Source: Geodermatophilus amargosae
GTDB lineage: Bacteria > Actinomycetota > Actinomycetes > Mycobacteriales > Geodermatophilaceae
NCBI RefSeq assembly: GCF_900116515.1
Contig: NZ_FPBA01000011.1
Coordinates: forward strand, 78,253-142,252
Direction: 5' to 3'
Length of the DNA stretch: 64,000 nt
Shown: positions 36,079 through 44,388 of the stretch, in pieces
Numbering within the stretch: the first letter of the stretch is position 1
Layout: every line of letters begins with the position of its first letter
The notes under the pieces: generated by a model
Seen by the model: only the letters and a program-made list of their open reading frames with translations
Told to the model about the DNA's origin: nothing
Database searches by the model: none
Translations under genes and position numbers: made by a program

Positions 36079-36629
36079 GTGGCCTGGCTGGTGATCACCC
36101 AGAACAGCCCCTGGACGGCGTCGTCGAGGTGCTCGGCGACTGGTTCCTCCCGCAGCCGGAGGGCGACGTCACCGACCAGCTCGAGGTCCTGCGCGGGCAC
36201 ATGGCCGCGCAGACGGTGTTCCTCGTCGGCCGTCGGACCTTCGAGGACATGCGGTCGTCCTGGCCGCAGCAGACCGAGGACACGACCGGCGTCACCGCCC
36301 ACCTCGACGCGGTGGAGAAGGCCGTCGTCTCGCGCACGCTCACCGACCCGGCGTGGGCGAACACCACCGTGCTGTCCGGCGACCCGGTCGAGGAGGTGCG
36401 CCGGCTGCTGGACGGACGCGACGGCGAGGTCGGCGTCACCGGCAGCATCCGGCTGTGCCACGCGCTGATCGGTGCCGGCCTGGTCGACGAGTACCGGCTG
36501 TTCGTCCACCCGCGCGTGCTCGGCCGCGGGCGCCGGCTGTTCCCCGAGGGCACCGACGTCCGGCTGACCGCCACCGGCAGCCGCACGTTCCGCTCCGGCG
36601 TCACGCTGCTCACCTACCGGCCCGGGTGA
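36079..36629 (+). pseudogene. RibD_C/dihydrofolate-reductase-like protein, frameshifted at codon ~11
   Basis: The GTG at 36,079 opens AWLVITQNS, the usual N-terminus of this family. The continuation LDGVVEVLGDWFLP lies in the next frame. The break is at the CCCC run at 36,108-36,111 and would be fixed by adding one base. The rest is intact to the stop: MAAQTVFLVGRRTFEDM, VTGSIRLCHALIGAGLVDEY and LFVHPRVLGRGRRLF. The product may start internally at a later GTG, but that would lose the first beta strand. Real mutation and sequencing error are equally possible. Confidence 0.78.
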
Positions 36630-36638
36630 GCCGGGCGC

Positions 36639-37862
36639 TCAGCGGGCGTCGACGGTGTGCGGGACGAAGAAGCTCAGGTTGTCGGTGATGAGCCCGTCGC
36701 TCTCCCGGATGCCGAGGCCCGCCGGCTCGCCGTCGACCACCCAGGCGCCGAGCACCGGGTGGTGCGGCCCGTCGACGCCGGCGAAGTCCGGCAGCGGCGC
36801 GAACTCCTGGACGACGAAGCCCTCGGTGCCGTAGCGGCCGGGCAGGGCGGTGACCACCTGCCCGTCGCGGACGATCTGCACGTTGGCCCCCTCGCGGCCC
36901 CACAGCGGCTTGCGCACGTAGTCCCGCCACGTCGAGGGCATCTCGTCGGCGAAGTAGGCCGGCAGCAGCAGGTCGCCGAGCACCGGGTCGCTGCCGAACA
37001 GCTGCCACAGCACCGGCAGCAGCGCCTTGGTGCTCCACAGCATCTTGTAGACCGGCTCGATCCACGTCGTCCCGCCCGGGCGCGCGGCGTCGGCGAGGAC
37101 GGCGGCGCCGAACTCGTCGTCGACCAGCCACTCCCAGGGGTAGAGCTTGAAGACGACGTCGACGTGGCGGCCCGACGGGTCGTAGAAGCGGCCGTCTCCG
37201 GAGTCCAGCGCGATGTCCTCGACCAGGACCTCGACCGCCTCGTACCCGGCCTGGACGACGGTGTCCATCAGGTAGGCGATCGTCATGCGGTCCTCGCCGG
37301 AGGTCTCCGCGTTGGTCCAGGCCAGGTGCACGCGCGGCCGCAGCCCGGTCCGCCGCTCCCACCGGGTGAGGTTGCGCTGCCAGGCGGCCACGAGCTTCTC
37401 GTGCAGCGCGTTCCACTGGTCGCGGCCCTGCCCGGTGAACAGGTGCCAGTTCCACTGGGTGACCGCCGCCTCGACCAGCCCGGTCGGGGTGTCGGCGTTG
37501 AACTCCAGCAGCTTGGGCGGGCCCTCGCCGTCGTAGCGCAGGTCGAAGCGGCCGTAGACGCTCGGCGGCTCGCCCTCCCAGGTGGCGCGGATGCCGGAGC
37601 GGGCGATGAGCGGGATGCCCATCCGGTCGAACAGGTCGTTCTCGACGACGTGGTCGCCGGCGGCCACGCACATCTCGAACAGCTGGGCGACCGCGCCCTC
37701 GACCCGCTCGACCTCCGCGGAGGTGAAGTCGTAGTACGGGCCCTCGCGCCAGTAGCTGCGGACCTCGCCGCCCGGCGTCGTCGTCCGGTTGTAGACCAGC
37801 CCCTGCGCCTCGACCTCGGCCTCCCAGCCGGGCCGGACGACGCCGCCCTCGACGCGCCGCAC
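36639..37862 (-). CDS. Glutathionylspermidine synthase-like ATP-grasp protein (YgiC/YjfC type)
   Basis: A 407-residue member of the GSP_synth ATP-grasp family. Visible are YGRFDLRYDGEGPPKLLEFN and ADTPTGLVEAAVTQW (a substrate/ATP region). Further on are PVYKMLWSTKALLPVLWQL, VRKPLWGREGANVQIV (ATP-grasp Lys/Glu region) and TEGFVVQEFAPLPDF. The amidase half of true glutathionylspermidine synthases is absent, as in E. coli YgiC and YjfC, so the ligated pair is unknown. GTG start two bases after the stop of the lipoprotein gene; the pair resembles ygiB-ygiC. Confidence 0.88.
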   Translation of the reverse strand: MRRVEGGVVRPGWEAEVEAQGLVYNRTTTPGGEVRSYWREGPYYDFTSAEVERVEGAVAQLFEMCVAAGDHVVENDLFDRMGIPLIARSGIRATWEGEPPSVYGRFDLRYDGEGPPKLLEFNADTPTGLVEAAVTQWNWHLFTGQGRDQWNALHEKLVAAWQRNLTRWERRTGLRPRVHLAWTNAETSGEDRMTIAYLMDTVVQAGYEAVEVLVEDIALDSGDGRFYDPSGRHVDVVFKLYPWEWLVDDEFGAAVLADAARPGGTTWIEPVYKMLWSTKALLPVLWQLFGSDPVLGDLLLPAYFADEMPSTWRDYVRKPLWGREGANVQIVRDGQVVTALPGRYGTEGFVVQEFAPLPDFAGVDGPHHPVLGAWVVDGEPAGLGIRESDGLITDNLSFFVPHTVDAR

Positions 37863-37864
37863 CC

Positions 37865-38242
37865 CTAGGAGCCCGAGCCGCCGGTGCCCGAGCCGATGCC
37901 GCCGGTCACCCGCTGGCCGGCCGACACCTTGCCGGTGCCGGGCAGGCCGTAGCGCTGGCGGGCGGCGGTGTCGCGCGGGTCGACCCGGGTGCCGCCGCGG
38001 GGCAGCACGCTGCCCACGGGCAGGCCGGGACGGAAGGCGCCGAGGTAGAGGAAGAACAGGCCCCCGCCGCCGCGGTAGTCGTCGTCGCAGTAGTCGTCGT
38101 CGACGACCTCGCCGTCCTCGTTGGTGCAGTAGGCGACCTGCTCCTGCTCGTCCTCGGAGCCGCAGCCGGCGAGGAAGCCGGTGGCGGCGGTCGCCAGGAC
38201 CGTGGTGGTCAGGGCGCTGCGCACCCGGTTCGAGAACGCCAT
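37865..38242 (-). CDS. Small lipoprotein paired with the ATP-grasp gene
   Basis: A 125-residue protein with a lipoprotein signal: a basic start, hydrophobic TTTVLATAATGFLAGCGSED and a LAGC lipobox (Cys about residue 27). The mature part begins with an acidic, Cys-containing stretch (VAYCTNEDGEVVDDDYCDDDY). The remainder is Gly-rich and probably extended. Its position just upstream of a YgiC-like gene recalls the lipoprotein YgiB, though sequence similarity is not evident to me. ATG at 38,242. Confidence 0.78.
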   Translation of the reverse strand: MAFSNRVRSALTTTVLATAATGFLAGCGSEDEQEQVAYCTNEDGEVVDDDYCDDDYRGGGGLFFLYLGAFRPGLPVGSVLPRGGTRVDPRDTAARQRYGLPGTGKVSAGQRVTGGIGSGTGGSGS

Positions 38243-38371
38243 GGGCTCCTCCCCGCTCGGTCGTCGACCGCCGACCCTAGGGCCAGGCCCGTACCGAGCG
38301 CGTCCCCGGTCGGCGCGGACGGTCCCGTGCCGCTAACGTCCCGGGACGACGCCGCAGCCCCGGGAGGCGCG

Positions 38372-39217
38372 ATGACCGCCAAGGAACCCGCCGAGATCGC
38401 CAAGGTCGCGGCCGCGACCGGCGCCAAGAAGGTGCACCGCACCTGGGACCGGGTGCTGGTGAGCGCCTTCCTCGCCGGTGCCTACATCTCCTTCGGCGCG
38501 CTGGTCGCCGTCACGGTGTCCTCCGGCCTGGACACCGACACCTGGGGCACGCTGCCGACGCTGTTCATGGGCGCGGCCTTCACCCTCGGACTGGTGCTCG
38601 TGCTCATCGCCGGCTCCGACCTGGCCACCGGCAACATGATGCTGGTCCCCCTCGGCGCGATGAACGGCAAGCTCAGCGTGGGCGACGTCGTCCGGAACCT
38701 CACGCTGGTGCTCCTCGGCAACCTGGTGGGCGCGCTGTTCGTCGCCTACTTCCTGGCCGTCTCCACCGGCGTCATCGGCGACCCGGACAGCACCGGCAGC
38801 GCCCAGCTCACCTTCACTCGGCTGGCCGAGATCGCCGACGGCAAGGTGCACCACACCGTGTGGGAGACGTTCCTGCGCGGCGTCGGGTGCAACTGGCTGG
38901 TGTGCCTGGCCGTGTGGATGTCGCTGGCCTCCAGCAGCGTCGCCGGCAAGATCCTCGCCGTCTTCTTCCCCGTCATGGCCTTCGTCGCGATGGGCTTCGA
39001 CCACGTCGTCGCCAACATGTTCTTCCTGCCGGCCGCCCTGTTCGCCGGGGTCGACGGCCTCGGGTGGGACGACACGCTGGTCAACTGGCTGGTGGCGGGC
39101 GCGGGCAACCTCGTCGGCGCGGTCGTCTTCGTCGGGACGTCCTACTGGTACCTGTTCCTGCGCGACGCCCCCGACGCCGTCCCCAGCACCGGCGCGGAGC
39201 CGGCCGAGCGCGCCTGA
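38372..39217 (+). CDS. Formate/nitrite transporter family channel
   Basis: A 281-residue FNT protein with six membrane helices. Signatures are LVSAFLAGAYISFGALVAVT, FTLGLVLVLIAGSDLATGN, LTLVLLGNLVGALFVAY, the constriction-lining GVGCNWLVCLAVWMSLAS, and GFDHVVANMFFLP with the central histidine. It passes formate, nitrite or hydrosulfide anions. The ATG at 38,372 follows GGGAGG and is preferred to an earlier in-frame ATG at 38,327. Neighbours give no hint of the anion. Confidence 0.93.
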   Translation: MTAKEPAEIAKVAAATGAKKVHRTWDRVLVSAFLAGAYISFGALVAVTVSSGLDTDTWGTLPTLFMGAAFTLGLVLVLIAGSDLATGNMMLVPLGAMNGKLSVGDVVRNLTLVLLGNLVGALFVAYFLAVSTGVIGDPDSTGSAQLTFTRLAEIADGKVHHTVWETFLRGVGCNWLVCLAVWMSLASSSVAGKILAVFFPVMAFVAMGFDHVVANMFFLPAALFAGVDGLGWDDTLVNWLVAGAGNLVGAVVFVGTSYWYLFLRDAPDAVPSTGAEPAERA

Positions 39218-39243
39218 GTCGCGCCGTCGCTACGGTCGCTCGC

Positions 39244-40860
39244 GTGAGCGAGCCCAGCACCCCATCGACGGACGACGAGACCGCGGCAGCGGCGGCCCGC
39301 ATCGCGGCCGGCTACGCCGTCGAGGGTCCCGCTCTCGACCTCGGCGCCGTGTCCGTGGGCGGCCGGACGCACCCGGACGCGCAGGTGCGGCTCCCGCTGT
39401 CGGTGCTCAACCGGCACGGCCTCATCGCCGGGGCGACCGGCACCGGCAAGACGCGCACCCTGCAGCTCATGGCCGAGCAGCTCTCGGCCGCGGGCGTCCC
39501 GGTGGTGCTCGCCGACCTCAAGGGCGACCTGGCGGGGCTGGCCCGCCCCGGGGAGGCCACCGAGCGCGTCACCCGCCGGTCGGCCGACACCGCCGACCCG
39601 TGGCAGCCCACCGGCTTCCCCGTCGAGTACCTCGCGCTCGGCGGCCTGGGCACCGGCGTCCCCGTGCGGGCCACGGTCAGCGACTTCGGCCCCACCCTCC
39701 TGGCCAAGGTGCTCGGCCTCAACGCCACCCAGGAGAGCTCGCTGGGCCTGGTCTTCCACCACGCCGACGAGGCCGGCCTGCCGCTGCTCGACCTCGCCGA
39801 CCTGCGCGCGCTGCTCACCTGGCTGACGAGCAAGGAGGGCAAGGAGGAGCTCGCCGGCCTCGGCGGGCTGTCCAAGGCGACGGCGGGGGTCGTCCTGCGC
39901 GAGCTCGTGGCGCTGGAGGACCTCGGCGGCGACGTCTTCTTCGGCGAGCCCGCGTTCGACCCCGCCGACCTGATCCGCACCGCGCCGGACGGCCGCGGCG
40001 TCATCAGCGCCGTCGAGCTGCCCGCCGTCGCCGACCGGCCGGCGCTGTTCTCCACCTTCCTGGTGTGGCTGCTCGCCGAGCTGTTCGAGGAGCTGCCCGA
40101 GGTCGGCGACCTGGACGCCCCGAAGGTGGTCTTCTTCCTCGACGAGGCGCACCTGCTCTTCACCGGCGCCAGCAAGGCCTTCCTGACCGCGGTCACCCAG
40201 ACCGTGCGGCTCATCCGGTCGAAGGGCGTCGGCGTCTTCTTCGTCACCCAGCAGCCGACCGACGTCCCCTCCGACGTGCTCGGCCAGCTCGGCAACCGGG
40301 TGCAGCACGCGCTGCGCACCTTCACCCCCGAGGACGCCGACGCGCTGAAGAAGACCGTGCGGACCTTCCCGCGCAGCGACGTCTACGACGTCGCGGAGCT
40401 GCTGACGACCCTGGGCACCGGTGAGGCCGCGGTGACCGTGCTGTCCGAGCGCGGCGCGCCGACGCCGCTCGCGTGGACGGTGCTTCGGGCGCCGCGGGCG
40501 TCGATGGGCACCGTCGAGCCCGCCGCGATGGCCGCCGCGGTGGCCGCCTCCCCGCTGCAGCCCCGCTACGGCACCGCCGTCGACCGGGAGTCGGCGCGGG
40601 AGGTGCTCGCCGCCCGGCTCGCGCCGCCTCCCGCGCCGTCGCCGAGCCGGGAGCCCGAGCGGGAGCCCGAGCGGGAGCCCGAGCGGGAGCCTCTGCGGGA
40701 GGCCCAGCGGCGTACCCGGGCGGAGGCGCCCGAGGAGGAGCGCGGTGTGCTCGGGGACCTCATGGCCTCCTCCGCCTTCCGCTCCTTCGCCCGGTCGGCG
40801 GCCAGCACGCTCGGCCGCGAGCTGACCCGCGGCCTGTTCGGGACCCGCCGGCGCCGCTGA
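39244..40860 (+). CDS. HerA-like ATPase, DUF853 family
   Basis: A 538-residue P-loop ATPase. Walker A is LIAGATGTGKTRTLQLMAEQ (about residue 60), Walker B VVFFLDEAHLLF (about residue 298) and an arginine-finger/sensor region reads GVFFVTQQPTDVPSDVLGQL. The family (YjgR-like) is of uncertain role, possibly DNA translocation. A PERE(PERE)n charged repeat around residues 465-480 is encoded by four 12-base tandem units. GTG start 26 bases after the FNT stop, so co-transcription is possible. Confidence 0.9.
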   Translation: MSEPSTPSTDDETAAAAARIAAGYAVEGPALDLGAVSVGGRTHPDAQVRLPLSVLNRHGLIAGATGTGKTRTLQLMAEQLSAAGVPVVLADLKGDLAGLARPGEATERVTRRSADTADPWQPTGFPVEYLALGGLGTGVPVRATVSDFGPTLLAKVLGLNATQESSLGLVFHHADEAGLPLLDLADLRALLTWLTSKEGKEELAGLGGLSKATAGVVLRELVALEDLGGDVFFGEPAFDPADLIRTAPDGRGVISAVELPAVADRPALFSTFLVWLLAELFEELPEVGDLDAPKVVFFLDEAHLLFTGASKAFLTAVTQTVRLIRSKGVGVFFVTQQPTDVPSDVLGQLGNRVQHALRTFTPEDADALKKTVRTFPRSDVYDVAELLTTLGTGEAAVTVLSERGAPTPLAWTVLRAPRASMGTVEPAAMAAAVAASPLQPRYGTAVDRESAREVLAARLAPPPAPSPSREPEREPEREPEREPLREAQRRTRAEAPEEERGVLGDLMASSAFRSFARSAASTLGRELTRGLFGTRRRR

Positions 40861-40947
40861 CGCCTGCCCGTCCCGCGTCCCGGGTCGCGGAGCCCCGGGA
40901 CCGATGGCACGGTCGAGCGGCACGCGAGACGGGGAGGGCACAGGGCG

Positions 40948-41556
40948 ATGCGGTACAGGGAGGGCGGCGACCTCGACACGTCGCACGTCCAGGACCGGCG
41001 CGGCAGAGGCGGCGGGTTCGGTGGCGGCGGGTTCGGTGGCGGCGGCCTCGGTGGCGGCCGGGGGGTCGCCGTCGGTGGTGGCGGGCTCGGCCTGGTCGGG
41101 CTGATCGTCATCGTCCTGGTGCAGGTGCTCGGGGGCGGCAGCGGCAGCGGCGGCGGTGCCGGGCTCGGGGCACTGGCCGGGCTCGGCGAGGGCGAGACGG
41201 CGAACACCAGCACCCTCGCGCAGTCCTGCGACGACAGCGGCGACGCCAACGACTCCGTCGAGTGCGCCGTCGTCGCCGACATCGACTCGATCCAGGACTA
41301 CTGGTCGCAGACGCTCGACGGGTACGTCCCCACCCAGACCGTGTTCTTCTCCGGCCAGGTGCAGACGCAGTGCGGCGGGGCGACGAGCGGCTCGGGGCCG
41401 TTCTACTGCCCGGCCGACCAGCTCGTGTACATCGACCTGACCTTCTTCGACACCCTGCGCAGCCAGTTCGGCGCCGAGGGCGGCGCGTTCCCGAACGCCT
41501 ACGTGCTCGCCCACGAGTACGGCCACCACGTGCAGAACCTGCTGGGCACCAACTAG
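40948..41556 (+). pseudogene. Neutral zinc metallopeptidase (YpfJ-like), truncated after HEYGHH
   Basis: The N-terminal 202 residues of a YpfJ-family protein. A Gly-rich cytoplasmic part is followed by one membrane helix (GLVGLIVIVLVQVLGGG), the domain YVPTQTVFFSGQVQTQCGG...FYCPADQLVYIDLTFF and the zinc motif VLAHEYGHHVQNLLGTN. Family members run about 90 residues more, including a further zinc ligand. Here a TAG sits where a Gln codon is usual (C to T). About four codons later homology to the family ends and island DNA begins. The protein would lack its third metal ligand. Confidence 0.8.
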
Positions 41557-41592
41557 CAGGTGAGCCTTAGAGGCCGACCGCTACGCCAACAA

Positions 41593-41607
41593 GCTCCTGA
41601 CCAGCAA
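41593..41607. repeat. Left 15-bp inverted repeat of the integrase element
   Basis: GCTCCTGACCAGCAA; its exact reverse complement lies at 43,962-43,976. The pair encloses the integrase, the excisionase-like gene and the inserted IS630-type element. Confidence 0.75.
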
Positions 41608-41672
41608 ATTCACCCATACGATGGCGTTGATAGGACTGTCCGGGGCGTGCTACACCTGCTAGGTTGTCAACC

Positions 41673-42578
41673 GTGCCCACCCCGAGCAGCTCCCCACTGC
41701 GCCGCGACTACCACATCTCGCTCCAAGCGGACGGCAAATCCAAGAACACCATCCGCGCCTACCTGCTGGCGGTTGACACCCTGGACGAGTGGTGCCGCCA
41801 GCAAGGCCCCTCGTTCAAGCTGGACACCCTGACACCCCGCGATCTACGTACATATGTTGTGTCGCTGAGCGAGAGGGAGCTGAGGCCCACCACCGTGGCG
41901 TCCTACTTCCAGGGGTTGCAATCGTTCTACAAGTGGCTGCTGGCTGAGGGTGAGATCGACAAGGACCCGATGAAGGCCCTCAATGCGCCACGTGTGCCCG
42001 AGGTGCCTGTCCCTGTCCTCACCGATGACCAGGTGCGTGACCTGCTATCCGGGTGCTCGGGTCGGACGTTCGCTGACCGGCGTGACACCGCCATCATCCG
42101 GTTGTTCCTGGACACGGGATGCCGACGCAGTGAGCTGGCCAACCTGAAGCTCGACGACCTGGACATGGAGACGAAGGTCATCAGAGTAGTTGGCAAAGGC
42201 AACCGTCTCAGGCTGATCCCCTTCGGCTACAAGACAGCACAGGCACTGGGCCGCTACCGCCGGGTGCGGGACGAGGACAGGTACGCCGCCATGCCCCACC
42301 TCTGGCTCGGTGCTGGTAGGCGTGGGCCGCTGTCTGCTGATGGTGTGCGGCAGATGTTGCAGCAGCGCGGGAGACAGGCCGGCATCCCCAACCTGCACGC
42401 TCACCTGTTCCGTCACACCGCAGCGCACAGGTGGCAGGCCAACGATGGTGGTGAGACCAACCTGATGCGGCTGATGGGCTGGCGATCCAGTGACATGCTG
42501 CGTCGCTATGCCGCCAGTACTGCTGATGCCCGAGCGCACGAGGCCCACAGGAAGCTGAGTCTCGGCGACCGCTTCTGA
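41673..42578 (+). CDS. Tyrosine recombinase/integrase (XerC/D-like)
   Basis: A 301-residue phage-type integrase. The N-terminal SAM-like core-binding domain ([40 protein letters not shown]) is followed by the catalytic domain with Arg in [12 protein letters not shown], Lys in VVGKGNRLR, His-x-x-Arg in HLFRHTAAH, a later Trp in [13 protein letters not shown] and the Tyr nucleophile in that RRYAAS. All catalytic residues are present. Base composition is less GC-rich than the genes to the left, in line with transfer. GTG 41,673 and TTG 41,664 are both possible starts; AGG lies nine bases before the GTG. Confidence 0.9.
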   Translation: MPTPSSSPLRRDYHISLQADGKSKNTIRAYLLAVDTLDEWCRQQGPSFKLDTLTPRDLRTYVVSLSERELRPTTVASYFQGLQSFYKWLLAEGEIDKDPMKALNAPRVPEVPVPVLTDDQVRDLLSGCSGRTFADRRDTAIIRLFLDTGCRRSELANLKLDDLDMETKVIRVVGKGNRLRLIPFGYKTAQALGRYRRVRDEDRYAAMPHLWLGAGRRGPLSADGVRQMLQQRGRQAGIPNLHAHLFRHTAAHRWQANDGGETNLMRLMGWRSSDMLRRYAASTADARAHEAHRKLSLGDRF

Positions 42579-42613
42579 GCAGGTGGGTAGGGGGAGGGGT
42601 ATCTGCGGCCGGG

Positions 42614-42779
42614 TCAGACCTGCGGGCACCACACCGCCAGCTCGTCAACCTCGTTAGGCAGCAACCTGACGTGGTAGCCGTTGTCTGCCCTGATTGGCGT
42701 GAGCCGCTTGTTCCGGATCGCCCGGTCGATGGTGGCGATGTGTACTCCGATCCTCGCGGCGGCCTCCCTTCTTGGTCAC
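42614..42779 (-). pseudogene. Excisionase-like small helix-turn-helix protein, frameshifted
   Basis: The minus strand encodes EAAARIGVHIATIDRAIRNK, then RLTPIRADNGYHVRLLP, ending NEVDELAVWCPQV: a MerR/excisionase-type helix-turn-helix of about 55 residues. The first codons (GTG ACC AAG, from 42,779) are in a different frame, the shift lying in an AAGAAGGG run. The IS630-type element is inserted immediately upstream of that GTG, so promoter and ribosome-binding site are also separated. Probably the former directionality factor of the convergent integrase. Confidence 0.6.
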
Positions 42780-42781
42780 TG

Positions 42782-43945
42782 GTGCTCCCTCGCGGTGTTT
42801 CTGGAGGTCATGCCGGGCGCGGGTGGACCCTTTCTCATGGCTGTGCACGTGCGGACGGTGCAGCTTCCCTGGTGGATCGGCGGGAGCTGGAGCGGCGGGC
42901 CCGGGACAAGGGCGCGCCGGCCCGGGAGGTCGAACGGGCCCGGATCGTGCTGCTGGCGGCCGAGGGCGTGCCGGGCAAGCAAATCGCCGCGATGGTCGGC
43001 TGCGCCGAGCCACGGTGGTGACCTGGCGCGCCCGCTACGCCGATCGGGGGGCCGGCCGGCCTGGAGGACCTGTCGCGGCCGGGCAAGCCGGCGCAGCTGC
43101 CCGAGGAACTGCGGGATCGGGTGCTGCAGCTGACGCTGAGCGAGCTGCCGATCCAGTTCGGGGCGACCCACTGGTCCTCGCGGCTGCTTGCCACAGCGCT
43201 GGCCGGTGAGGGCACGCCGATCTCCCACACCACGGTGGGCCGGATCTGGCACCGCTTCGGCGTGCAACCGTGGCGGGTGGGCACGTTCACGTTCTCCACC
43301 GACCCCGAGCTGGAGGCTAAGGTCCGCGACGTCGTCGGGCTGTACCTGCATCCGCCGGAGAAAGCGGTGGTGCTTTGTGTGGATGAGAAGCCGCATCTCC
43401 AGGCACTCGAGCGGACCGCGCCGCCGCTTCCGGTGCACCCCGGTCATCCGGAGGCGGCCAGCTTCGACTACGTCCGGCACGGCACCACCACGCTGTTCGC
43501 CGCACTCGAGGTGGCCACCGGCAAGGTGACCGGGACATGCACCGAGCGGCACCGCCACCAGGAGTTCCTGGCCTTCCTGCACCAGGTCGCCGCCGCCTAT
43601 CCGCGCCGGCAACTGCATGTCGTAGTCGACAACCTGTCCACTCACAAGCATCCGGCGGTGCGCGCCTGGCTCCAGCGCCATCCCCGGGTCCGGCTGCACT
43701 TCACCCTGACCTCGGGATCGTGGCTGAACCTGGTGGAGGCGTTCTTCTCGATCATCACCCGCCAGGCCCTGCGCCGCGGCAACTTCCCCACCATCGCCGA
43801 CCTCATCGCCGCCATCGAGCGGTTCATCACCGCCTGAAACGACCGATGCACCTCGTTCACCTGGACCAAGGACCCCGACACCGTCATCGCCCAGGCCACC
43901 GACCCCCGACACCGCAAGACACAAACGACGTTAGTTACGCAGCAC
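42782..43945. mobile_element. Decayed IS630-family insertion sequence
   Basis: An approximately 1.16-kb element. The right end reads GTTAGTTACGCAGCAC followed by TAG, as IS630 elements insert at TA within CTAG. The left end, CTG/GTGCTC at 42,779-42,786, is inferred from where the excisionase start is interrupted and matches the right end only over a few bases. The transposase carries several lesions. Confidence 0.65.
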
Positions 43946-43948
43946 TAG
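42838..43948 (+). pseudogene. IS630-family transposase, multiply frameshifted
   Basis: A DDE transposase of the IS630 (Tc1/mariner-like) family: ERARIVLLAAEGVPGKQIAA (helix-turn-helix), then THWSSRLLATALAGEG, VVLCVDEKPHLQALERT (first Asp), QLHVVVDNLSTHKH (second Asp) and GSWLNLVEAFFSII (Glu). Frame changes occur near 42,866, 43,012 and 43,055. A TGA at 43,835 replaces a probable Trp codon, after which homology continues (CTSFTWTKDPDTVIAQATDP) to the TAG at 43,946. It cannot be active in place. Confidence 0.82.
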
Positions 43949-43961
43949 ACAAGACACATCC

Positions 43962-43976
43962 TTGCTGGTCAGGAGC
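43962..43976. repeat. Right 15-bp inverted repeat of the integrase element
   Basis: TTGCTGGTCAGGAGC, the exact reverse complement of 41,593-41,607. It lies 14 bases beyond the end of the IS630-type insertion. Confidence 0.75.
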
Positions 43977-44388
43977 ACTTTTCAGTTGATCAACACCCGG
44001 TCATGGCGCCTTCGCGTGAAAGCCTCGGGTTGATGGAACGGCCAGCTGGATGGACGACGGCGAGGATGGGCTCCGGCGATGCGGGCATGGACGGCGCCGA
44101 ACTCGGCGCTTGCTGCGCTGAGATTCCCCGGCAGCGGTGACCTGGGTGCCGTCGAGGTGGAACCGGTCTCGGCTGAGGGTTTGGCCGGTGGTCGGAGCCC
44201 GCCTGCTCCCAGAATGCAAATTTCGCACACGTCCCTAAGATGACCCGCGTGACTCCCCTGGGAGTTCGCTGGCTACGCCTTCGGCTGACCGAGCAGCGGG
44301 ACCGAGGGCGTGCTGTTGACACGCGTCGCCGACGCACTCCGGTGGCTGCTGTGCGCGCCGCCTCTGCTGTCCGTATCCGGAGGTCCTG
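43977..44388. other. Gene-free stretch before the catabolic operon, probably IS debris
   Basis: About 410 bases. The minus strand has short open frames (for example one containing LSRDRFHLDGTQVTAAGE) that look like the tail of an old transposase, but I cannot name a family. The last 100 bases should hold the operon promoter: a TTGACA at 44,316-44,321 is visible with no convincing -10 at the right distance. A GGAGG ribosome-binding site precedes the permease ATG. Confidence 0.4.

Larger units (their letters stand above)
41593..43976. mobile_element. Small integrase-excisionase element with perfect 15-bp inverted ends
   Basis: Between identical inverted 15-mers lie a tyrosine recombinase gene (plus strand) and an excisionase-like gene (minus strand, convergent), with an IS630-type insertion at the excisionase start. 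Without that insertion the element would be about 1.2 kb. It starts just after the truncated metallopeptidase. I see no target duplication beside the repeats, so they may be recombinase core sites rather than transposon ends. Confidence 0.6.

Noticed and set aside
41557..41672. tRNA gene as the integrase attachment site
   Set aside because: No cloverleaf or CCA-like end is seen beside the integrase; the border lies in a protein gene.
43982..44230. Short minus-strand open frames before the permease gene as genes
   Set aside because: They overlap each other in two frames, have no start signal and look like IS debris.
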